A DNA stretch of 7,806 nucleotides from Acidimicrobiia bacterium (GTDB lineage: Bacteria > Actinomycetota > Acidimicrobiia > Spongiisociales > SHLN01). Shown piece by piece: positions 1 to 5,335 of this stretch. Position 1 is the first letter of the stretch, and the number at the start of each line of letters is the position of its first letter. Position numbers and translations under genes: made by a program. The stretch spans positions 1 to 7,806 of the forward strand of contig JAUXJL010000086.1 of assembly GCA_030624805.1 (NCBI GenBank), in the 5' to 3' direction. The notes under the pieces were generated by a model, which saw nothing but the letters and a program-made list of their open reading frames with translations, was not told where the DNA came from and did no database searches.

Positions 1-298
1 AAACCGACCGAGATGGACAGGAACTTCTTCTTGCCGCGCTTTATGTCGGATATGGTCCCGAGAATCGGCGAGATGATGGCAACGATGAACAGCGCCAGAC
101 TGAGACCGGCCGTCCAGTAGGCAGTGGCCACGGCCGCGCTCGGCAAAGTGTCGCCTGCCACCTGGCTGTAGTAAATGGGACGGCCGCCAGGATGGTCGTC
201 GCGAACGCCGAGTTCGCCCAGTCGTACATCGTCCAAGCCCGGATGCGCCGCTGGTATTCAAACTCGTCGATGCCCTCCCAGGCAGGTTGAAAGGCCAC
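1..298 (-). CDS. UMF1/Atg22-like MFS transporter, N-terminal part, frameshifted, cut by window edge
   Basis: Inner-membrane permease of the major facilitator superfamily, UMF1 (Atg22-like) branch; its substrate cannot be read from this piece. The first 40 codons from a GTG at 298-296 give a cytoplasmic lead with RRIRAWTMYDWANSAFATTI, where the MYDWANSAF signature opens helix 1 in this branch. The frame then breaks after GTC at 181-179. Reading resumes from ATT at 176-174 as IYYSQVAGDTL, a second hydrophobic helix (WTAGLSLALFIVAIISPI), and GTISDIKRGKKK, the MFS loop 2-3 motif A. Two bases (177-178) lie where three would keep frame, so one base is missing, or four if the family's usual Phe-Pro is counted. 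An ATG at codon 24 is an alternative start but would cut into the signature. The gene is divergent from the dehydrogenase lipoprotein gene. I am confident of the family, but cannot tell whether the break is real or a sequence error. Confidence 0.8.
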
Positions 299-308
299 TG
301 TGCGTGAG

Positions 309-337
309 AGGGTAGGCACCCGGGTAGGTCCGCTCAA
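309..337 (-). promoter_or_regulatory. Promoter for the UMF1-type transporter
   Basis: On the minus strand, TTGAGC (337-332) and TACCCT (314-309) are separated by 17 bases, a good match to a housekeeping sigma promoter. Transcription would start around 302, about four bases before the GTG, so the mRNA would be nearly leaderless. No Shine-Dalgarno is visible. The -35 box lies five bases from the -10 box of the divergent gene. Confidence 0.5.
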
Positions 338-341
338 CCGA

Positions 342-347
342 TACGCT
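342..347 (+). promoter_or_regulatory. -10 box TACGCT of a leaderless promoter
   Basis: TACGCT ends six bases before the ATG at 354, so transcription should begin at or next to the A of the start codon. There is no Shine-Dalgarno upstream of this ATG, which fits leaderless initiation. I see no convincing -35 hexamer 16-18 bases upstream. Confidence 0.45.
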
Positions 348-353
348 GACTGG

Positions 354-1598
354 ATGCGGCGGTGGATTATGACGGCATTGGTGGTTGCCCTCGTGGCCGC
401 GTCGTGCCGGGGGGAGGAGCCGGGGGTGCTGCCGACTCTGCCCGTCACAAATTCAACGACTGCCACCTCAACGACGACATCTGTGGCGGTTCCGTCGACG
501 TCGGAGCCTGCCTCCCCAGCCAGTACCACGACGCTCGCGCCCCTGCTGGGGGTAGCTCTCGAGCCGGTGGCCGATGGATTCTCGAGCCCGGTTTGGGCCG
601 GAGTCGACCCGGGGTCGGGAGAAATGATCGTGTTGGAGCGACGGGGCCGAATCGTTGGCATCGACGGGAGCGTGCGCCTCGATATCGAATCGCGGGTTGG
701 GTCGGGCTCATCGGAGCGGGGACTGCTTGGTCTGGCCTTCCATCCGGACAATCCTGACCTGTTCTACGTCAATTACACGGACACCGGCGGCGATACCGTT
801 GTGTCCGAGTTCTCGCGGGTGGATGACGTCATGGATCCGAGCTCGGAGCGAATTCTGTTCCGAGTAAGCCAACCGGCCTCGAACCACAATGGCGGAAACC
901 TCGCCTGTGGTCCGGACGGCATGTTGTACGTGGGAATGGGCGACGGAGGCGGATCCAACGACAGGTTCGGAAACGGACAGGATCCGTTCACGCGCCTTGG
1001 CTCGATGTTGCGAGTCGATCCGTCGCCGTCGGGCGACCTTCCGTACACCATCCCGGGCGACAATCCATTGTTGCCGGGCGAGGGAGACCCCCTCGTGTAC
1101 GCGATCGGGCTTCGAAATCCGTGGCGCTTCACCTTCGACGGCGGCCTGTTGTACGTGGCCGATGTAGGCCAGGGAGATTGGGAGGAGGTAAACGTGGTCC
1201 CGGCGGACAGCTCCTTTGCCGATAACTTCGGGTGGCCGGTGCTCGAAGGGTCACGTTGTTTCATGACCAGCAATTGCGACCGATCTGCTGGTATCCGTCC
1301 TGACGGCTCCCTGGTCGACATGGTCGAGCCACTGGTCGAATATTCCCACTCGGATGGCTGTTCAATCACTGGTGGAGTGGTGATGCACGACCCGGCGATT
1401 CCCGAGCTCGACGGCTTCTACGTGTACGGCGATTTCTGCTCCGGATTCGTACGCGGCTTCTTCGTCGAGGAGGCCGGCAGCGAGGCACAACTTCTCACGG
1501 GGGTTCCATCGCCGAGCCACTTCGGTGTCGATGCCGACGGCCGTGTCCTGGTGGTCTCGCTCACAGGCATCGTCAGCCGGATGGTGCCGCGGCGATGA
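354..1598 (+). CDS. PQQ-type glucose/sorbosone (aldose sugar) dehydrogenase lipoprotein
   Basis: A 414-residue secreted lipoprotein of the soluble glucose/sorbosone dehydrogenase family (Asd/YliI-like six-bladed propeller), which oxidises aldoses using PQQ and calcium outside the membrane. Residues 1-18 (MRRWIMTALVVALVAASC) form a lipoprotein signal with Cys18 as the lipidated residue. Residues 26-65 are a Thr/Ser/Pro linker, and the propeller follows. Family landmarks are LERRGRI (94-100), RGLLGLAFHP (122-131), NHNGGNL (177-183) with the catalytic-type His178, YVGMGDGG, GLRNPWR (252-258) with the Arg254-Asn255 pair that contacts PQQ in relatives, ADVGQGDWEEVN, and GDFCSGFV near 359-366. Four Cys (302, 308, 336, 362) could form disulfides. 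An in-frame GTG at 300 would add 18 residues before the signal peptide, so the ATG at 354 is preferred. The stop overlaps the next gene's start by ATGA. The exact substrate is unknown. Confidence 0.9.
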   Translation: MRRWIMTALVVALVAASCRGEEPGVLPTLPVTNSTTATSTTTSVAVPSTSEPASPASTTTLAPLLGVALEPVADGFSSPVWAGVDPGSGEMIVLERRGRIVGIDGSVRLDIESRVGSGSSERGLLGLAFHPDNPDLFYVNYTDTGGDTVVSEFSRVDDVMDPSSERILFRVSQPASNHNGGNLACGPDGMLYVGMGDGGGSNDRFGNGQDPFTRLGSMLRVDPSPSGDLPYTIPGDNPLLPGEGDPLVYAIGLRNPWRFTFDGGLLYVADVGQGDWEEVNVVPADSSFADNFGWPVLEGSRCFMTSNCDRSAGIRPDGSLVDMVEPLVEYSHSDGCSITGGVVMHDPAIPELDGFYVYGDFCSGFVRGFFVEEAGSEAQLLTGVPSPSHFGVDADGRVLVVSLTGIVSRMVPRR

Positions 1599-2575
1599 CC
1601 GAGCGACCGTCCGTCCTTGTCACTCGCCGTCCGCCCGGCGACGCGGTCGCTGCTATCGAGCGGGAGGCCACGGTGTGGTTGTGGGAGGAGGATCGACCGA
1701 TTCCCGCCCGAGCGTTTTTCGCCGAGGTTGCCGACGCCGACGGCCTCTATTGCATGCTCACGGACACCGTCGACGGTGCTCTCCTCGAGGCCGCTCCCCG
1801 TCTGCGAGTTGTGAGCACGATGGCCGTCGGGGTCGACAATATTGACCTTGCCGCCTGTACTGCCCGTGGTATTCCGGTTGGCAACACACCAGACGTCCTC
1901 ACCGATACCACCGCCGACACGGCCTTCGGCCTCGTCATGACAGCCGCTCGCAGGCTGGGCGAGGGTCGTGACTACGTGCGGGCCGGGAACTGGGCTCGCT
2001 GGGAGCCCGAATTGCTCCTCGGTCACGACGTCCACTCCTCGACGCTCGGGATCATCGGGCTCGGCCGAGTGGGGCGAGCCATCGCCCGACGCGGTTTCGG
2101 GTTCGGAATGCAGGTGTTGTACTTCGGTAGACGTCGTCAACCGAGTGCGGAAGCCGAACTCGGCGTCATCTACCGGGAGTTCGACGACCTATTGTCCGAG
2201 AGCGATCACGTGGTGGTTGCCACACCCCTCACACCCGAAACCGTCCACCTGATTGACGGCCGGGCGTTGTCGAGGATGAAACCTTCCGCAACCCTCGTCA
2301 ACATCTCCCGGGGCGGCACCGTCGACTCGGCCGCGCTCGTCGAGGCCCTGCGCTCCGGTCAGATTGCCGCGGCCGGTCTCGATGTCACCGATCCGGAACC
2401 GATCTCAGCGGATCATCCCCTCGTGAGCCTTCCGAACTGTTTTGTCATTCCCCACCTCGGTAGCTCGAGTCGTCGGACTCGCCGCGCAATGGCCGACCTG
2501 GCCGCCGTCAATCTGCTGGCCGGGCTGAAGGGCGAGCGGCTTGCGGCTTGCGCCAATCCCGAGGTCTACGAGTAG
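1595..2575 (+). CDS. D-2-hydroxyacid dehydrogenase, glyoxylate/hydroxypyruvate reductase type
   Basis: A 326-residue cytoplasmic oxidoreductase of the D-isomer-specific 2-hydroxyacid dehydrogenase family, which interconverts 2-oxoacids such as glyoxylate or hydroxypyruvate and the D-2-hydroxyacids. The substrate-domain signature VGVDNIDL is at 78-85. The nucleotide fold has GLGRVG at 155-160. The catalytic triad is Arg239 (NISRGGTVD), Glu268 (GLDVTDPEP) and His287 (VIPHLGS), with normal family spacing. After the second strand of the fold comes YFGRRRQ (176-182) in place of an acidic residue, which in relatives such as GRHPR favours NADPH over NADH; this preference is inferred. The ATG sits inside the upstream stop (ATGA), so translation is probably coupled to the sugar dehydrogenase. 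Length is typical and the gene looks intact. It converges on the next gene with 13 bases between stops. Confidence 0.92.
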   Translation: MTERPSVLVTRRPPGDAVAAIEREATVWLWEEDRPIPARAFFAEVADADGLYCMLTDTVDGALLEAAPRLRVVSTMAVGVDNIDLAACTARGIPVGNTPDVLTDTTADTAFGLVMTAARRLGEGRDYVRAGNWARWEPELLLGHDVHSSTLGIIGLGRVGRAIARRGFGFGMQVLYFGRRRQPSAEAELGVIYREFDDLLSESDHVVVATPLTPETVHLIDGRALSRMKPSATLVNISRGGTVDSAALVEALRSGQIAAAGLDVTDPEPISADHPLVSLPNCFVIPHLGSSSRRTRRAMADLAAVNLLAGLKGERLAACANPEVYE

Positions 2576-2588
2576 TGGGCTCGGCTCA

Positions 2589-2846
2589 TCAATCGCCGCC
2601 GAGGAAGCGGGCGTAGTACTCCGGCCAGGGCTCGGCGCTCTCTTCGTCGGTGTGGGCCTTCATAGCCGCCCACAGCAGGTAAACCAGCTCGCTGCGGGTT
2701 ACCTCACGCCCGATGTGACCCGGGATCTTGGCCTCGAGATAGTCCGCGTACCAGAGCGCCCATTCGGGGTCGAAGCCGTTCGTTTCGATGAAAGCCTGGT
2801 GGTGGGCCTGTCCGGTTTCTTGGAGCAGGTCGGCCAGTTCATGCAT
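2589..2846 (-). CDS. Small conserved-looking hypothetical protein (85 aa)
   Basis: An 85-residue acidic, aromatic-rich soluble protein without signal peptide or membrane helix. It carries HHQAF at 15-19, GFDPEWALWYADYL at 24-37, RSELVYLLW at 51-59 and a closing PWPEYYARF at 73-81. I recall similar small proteins with a DPEW-LWYA-YL pattern and a PWPEYYA end in varied bacteria, but no established function. The frame stays open upstream on the minus strand to an ATG near 3140, but that extension is Arg/Pro-rich and runs antisense to a methyltransferase remnant, so the ATG at 2846 is preferred. That choice is supported by a TAGGCT box seven bases before it. The stop (2591-2589) faces the hydroxyacid dehydrogenase stop. 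Confidence 0.75.
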   Translation of the reverse strand: MHELADLLQETGQAHHQAFIETNGFDPEWALWYADYLEAKIPGHIGREVTRSELVYLLWAAMKAHTDEESAEPWPEYYARFLGGD

Positions 2847-2853
2847 GATCGGG

Positions 2854-2859
2854 AGCCTA
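2854..2859 (-). promoter_or_regulatory. -10 box TAGGCT of a probable leaderless promoter
   Basis: On the minus strand TAGGCT is followed by seven bases and then ATG (2846). No Shine-Dalgarno precedes the ATG. The geometry matches the boxes at 342-347 and 6604-6599. A six-base box of this type can occur by chance, so the support comes from the shared spacing. Confidence 0.35.
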
Positions 2860-2891
2860 CGTGCCGGGGCTGGCCGTGGCGCGATGTTTCG

Positions 2892-3119
2892 ATGGATGAG
2901 CCGTACTACCACCCTGATCTCTCGCTGGTGCACCACCGTGGGTTCGGCTTCCATGCCGATAGGTGTGCCCCGGGCATCTTGCACCTCTTGCGGCCGGTGC
3001 TCGAGCATCAGGGCACGGTCCTCGAGGGGGAGGGCATATCTGTCGAGGTGGCGACTTCGTTTGGTGCCGAGCAGCTCCCGACAGGCCTCGTGGCTGTGAT
3101 CGGTCGGCGACCCTGGTGA
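2892..3119 (+). pseudogene. Remnant of a class I SAM-dependent methyltransferase (N-terminal fragment)
   Basis: From the ATG at 2892 the frame reads 75 residues. The first 45 (YYHPDLSLVHHRGFGFHADR, then CAPGILHLLRPVLEHQGTVLE) match the N-terminal segment that precedes motif I in a common group of class I methyltransferases (Y-x-P-x-L-x-x-x-H-x-x-G-F-G-F...APGIL..L). The SAM-binding motif, usually VLELGCGSG, is here VLEGEGISVE and is not functional. A neighbouring frame after the G-run at 3026-3030 reads GRAYLSRWRLRL, which resembles the continuation past motif I, so a frameshift there is likely. Neither frame continues: the remaining roughly 150-180 residues of a methyltransferase are absent before the next gene. 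No Shine-Dalgarno precedes the ATG. The family call rests on sequence resemblance alone. Confidence 0.55.
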
Positions 3120-3141
3120 CCTGCGGCGACCCCGGGTCACG

Positions 3142-3159
3142 ATCAGGGATGTCCCTGAT
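3142..3159. promoter_or_regulatory. Perfect 18-bp operator-like palindrome ATCAGGGATGTCCCTGAT
   Basis: Two perfect 8-base arms (ATCAGGGA / TCCCTGAT) flank a 2-base centre. The site is 76 bases before the preferred start of the membrane protein gene, in the only gap that can hold its promoter. The tight centre suits a dimeric DNA-binding regulator better than a terminator, and no T-run follows. The regulator is unknown. Confidence 0.5.
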
Positions 3160-3234
3160 GGTTAATGGCCCCCGGTGACGGCATGCTGAATGTATGTCGT
3201 ATTGCTCGTATTGCACCGAAACCTGGGGGTAACG

Positions 3235-4914
3235 ATGATCTTTGCAATCTTGGGTTCACTCTTTCAAATTCTGTTCTGGCTGGGCATCGTGGTGGTTGTG
3301 GTAAAGGTCGTCTCCGGCCGCAAGGCGGAGCGGTCGCCCGATGCGAACGCTGTCACAGTCAAGCAAGTCTTTCTGTATGGCTCTTTGTACGCTGCAGTCC
3401 ACGTGGCCGCGTGGGGTGTAGCGGGTCTGATCGCGCTCGGCGGCGAAGACTCGGTGGCCGATCAAGCCGCCATCCCTCTGGCTCTCACGCTGGTGGGAGT
3501 GCCCGTCCTGGTTTTTTTGGGAAGCTGGGTGTGGCGAAGCCTGGCCGACCCGGCCGGGCGCGATGGCGTTTTCAGCATGTACGTCAACCTCACCGGGGTG
3601 ACCGGCCTCATTGTGCTGATGGCTTCGGCCATCGTCATTGGAGCCTGGCTGGTTGGCGGCGGCGCATATCCCGGCCTCGCAGTCGGCGCGCTCGCCGCCT
3701 GGTTGCCGCTCTGGGCGGTGCACTGGTGGCTGGGGCGGAGATATCGGGCCGACGTTTCCAACCTGCACGTCTACATTGGCGCGACAGCCGGGCTCGGCAC
3801 CCTGGCCGTCTTCTCCGGAGTTCTGGTTAACGACCTGCTGCTGCGATTGTTGGATTCCGGGACGGCCGTAGATCTATTCCGGGACTCTGATGTTGGCACC
3901 TGGCTGGTAGGCCTCGCAGTCGGTGCGGCAGTCTTTGCGGGTTACTGGGTCGACACCGGCATGAAGGAAGCCCGCGACACCCTGTGGCATTCCTACGTGG
4001 TACTGGTCGGCGTACTGGGAGGCCTCATCACTGCCGTGGTCGGTGTCGGCATCAGTCTCTACGGATCATTGCAATGGTGGTTGGGCGACCCCGACAACTC
4101 GTCGGCCGTCAGACACTTCGAGGAGTTCCTACCGGCCGTCTCGGCCCTTATTGTCGGGCTTGGGGTGTGGTTCTATCATCGCCGCGTCCTGGGGCCGAGC
4201 CGGGGCGCCCGCTCAGAGGTGCAACGTGTATACGACTATGTCATCGCGGCTGTCGGGCTCGTGACCGGGATCGTCGGCACCGTCATACTCGTGATCGGGT
4301 TTCTGGAAGTTGTGTTCCCGCCCGAAGACAGCATGGTCTCCGAGATCAACATCCTGCTCGGTGCAGTGACCACCCTGGCCGTCGGGGCTCCGGTCTGGGC
4401 CCAGGCCTGGATGCGCACCAACCGTTCTGTGCGGGTCGACGCCTCCGAAGCTGCATCGCCGACCCGGCGGGTTTACCTGTTTACCGTCGTCGGGATCGCG
4501 GGCGCCGTCGCAGTTGTGTCGCTGATTGTGCTGCTGGTTGCAGTCTTCAACGAGGTACTCGGCGAAGAGGGCGGTCGGCTACGGGATGACATCCAGGTGC
4601 CGGTGGCCCTCATCGTTGCTGTGGGGGCCGTCGCCGTATACCACTTCCTCGTCCTCCGGCAAGAGCGCAGATCCACCGCGCCGGCTCCCGAGCCACCCAA
4701 GCAGGTCGTGCTCGTGACGGCCGACGAGGTGTTCGCGACGGCCGTTCGGGACCTGTCAGGAGCCCGGGTGACAGTGCTTCACCGACTCGACGCCAATGGC
4801 GAGAGCACCGATGCCCAGGCCGTAGCGGCTGCCGTCGAGGCTGCCGAAGCGCGAAATCTTCTGGTGGTGCCCGGGTCGGGGGGAGGGGTGCAGGTCATCC
4901 CCTACCGCCGTTAG
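3235..4914 (+). CDS. Multi-pass membrane protein with six two-helix repeats (DUF5671-like) and a soluble C-terminal domain
   Basis: A 559-residue integral membrane protein of unknown function. Helix 1 (residues 1-26) is followed by six diverged repeats of two helices each, at about 45-103, 113-170, 176-247, 249-323, 329-397 and 411-478, giving about 13 membrane segments. Each repeat opens with a V-Y-x-Y-like long helix with spaced glycines (for example RVYDYVIAAVGLVTGIVG) and ends with a second helix carrying a G-x-x-V-W/Y-x-x-H/D pattern and basic residues (GLGVWFYHRR, LPLWAVHWWLGRR, VGAVAVYHFLVLRQER). This resembles the DUF5671 family. After a Pro-rich linker, residues 490-559 form a small alpha/beta-looking soluble domain ending VVPGSGGGVQVIPYRR. 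ATG 3235 is preferred over ATG 3190 because GGGGGT lies five bases before it and helix 1 then starts the protein. A regulator probably binds the upstream palindrome. Confidence 0.8.
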   Translation: MIFAILGSLFQILFWLGIVVVVVKVVSGRKAERSPDANAVTVKQVFLYGSLYAAVHVAAWGVAGLIALGGEDSVADQAAIPLALTLVGVPVLVFLGSWVWRSLADPAGRDGVFSMYVNLTGVTGLIVLMASAIVIGAWLVGGGAYPGLAVGALAAWLPLWAVHWWLGRRYRADVSNLHVYIGATAGLGTLAVFSGVLVNDLLLRLLDSGTAVDLFRDSDVGTWLVGLAVGAAVFAGYWVDTGMKEARDTLWHSYVVLVGVLGGLITAVVGVGISLYGSLQWWLGDPDNSSAVRHFEEFLPAVSALIVGLGVWFYHRRVLGPSRGARSEVQRVYDYVIAAVGLVTGIVGTVILVIGFLEVVFPPEDSMVSEINILLGAVTTLAVGAPVWAQAWMRTNRSVRVDASEAASPTRRVYLFTVVGIAGAVAVVSLIVLLVAVFNEVLGEEGGRLRDDIQVPVALIVAVGAVAVYHFLVLRQERRSTAPAPEPPKQVVLVTADEVFATAVRDLSGARVTVLHRLDANGESTDAQAVAAAVEAAEARNLLVVPGSGGGVQVIPYRR

Positions 4915-4957
4915 GGAACACCCGGCCCATCGGTCTGGTTGAATACCCCGCTGAACA

Positions 4958-4964
4958 AGAGGAG
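4958..4964 (+). promoter_or_regulatory. Shine-Dalgarno AGAGGAG selecting a TTG start
   Basis: AGAGGAG is followed by eight bases and then TTG at 4973. No ATG or GTG lies at a suitable distance in that frame, so this site decides the start of the small Ser/Lys-rich protein. The ATG at 4939 is upstream of the site and in another frame. Confidence 0.7.
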
Positions 4965-4972
4965 TAACGCAC

Positions 4973-5242
4973 TTGGCTACGAGTCATTACTGCCACGGCA
5001 AGTGGCGGTCCGGATCAGTTGGATCATGCCCACGGCACGACAAGCTCTCCAAGAAGCAGACCACCGTTTATCGCGGCGTTGGCGACCCGGGCGGCCGTTC
5101 CGGCAAATCCGGAGCTGCCAAGCCCAAAGACTCTAAAAAAGACGCGACCAAGGCGTCTCCCAAGGAATCTTCAATGGGCTCGTCGAGCTCTAAGGAATCT
5201 TCAAAGGGCTCGTCGAGCTCTAAGGAATCCGCCGGCGACTAG
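4973..5242 (+). CDS. Small basic Ser/Lys-rich protein with C-terminal tandem repeats (TTG start)
   Basis: An 89-residue protein I do not recognise. Residues 5-22 hold HYCH and CPRH (Cys7, His8, Cys19, His22), which could bind a metal or form a disulfide; this is speculative. Residues 24-62 are Lys/Gly-rich. Residues 64-89 are low-complexity, with the ten-residue unit KESSMGSSSS followed by KESSKGSSSS and a partial KESAGD. There is no signal peptide or membrane helix, and most of it is probably disordered. The start is TTG, backed by a strong AGAGGAG eight bases upstream. It follows the membrane protein gene by 58 bases in the same direction with no clear terminator, so it may be co-transcribed. 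The stop lies inside a perfect palindrome (5234-5247). Confidence 0.7.
   Translation: MATSHYCHGKWRSGSVGSCPRHDKLSKKQTTVYRGVGDPGGRSGKSGAAKPKDSKKDATKASPKESSMGSSSSKESSKGSSSSKESAGD
5162..5230 (+). repeat. 30-base in-frame tandem repeat, 2.3 copies
   Basis: Units at 5162-5191 and 5192-5221 differ at one base (T at 5175, A at 5205), and a partial third copy runs 5222-5230. Since 30 is a multiple of three, copy changes would add or remove ten residues (KESS-x-GSSSS) without breaking the frame. Near identity points to a recent duplication. Confidence 0.9.
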
Positions 5243-5247
5243 TCGCC
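5234..5247. repeat. Perfect 14-bp palindrome GGCGACTAGTCGCC
   Basis: The palindrome spans the stop codon of the small Ser/Lys-rich gene. As RNA it could form a five-pair GC-rich stem with a CUAG loop, but no T-run follows. Its core GACTAGTC recurs in the twin palindromes at 6708-6746. Confidence 0.5.
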
Positions 5248-5335
5248 TGCATGAGGACGGCTCCGAAGCCACCCAGATAAGCTGTTGCGACGCAACTGCC
5301 ACGGGGGCCGAAGGCCACCCAGCGACAGCACGTCG

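Noticed and set aside
41..751. Long minus-strand ORF of 236 codons
   Set aside because: Only its end (from about 298) is the transporter N-terminus. The rest is antisense to the sugar dehydrogenase, and the reading after 179 is the wrong frame.
2541..3119. A 192-codon plus ORF as one gene
   Set aside because: Its first half overlaps the end of the hydroxyacid dehydrogenase and runs antisense to the 85-residue protein. Only the part from 2892 resembles a protein family.
2589..3140. A 183-codon version of the small minus-strand protein
   Set aside because: The extra N-terminal 98 residues are Arg/Pro-rich and antisense to the methyltransferase remnant. The ATG at 2846 has a promoter-like box at a leaderless distance.
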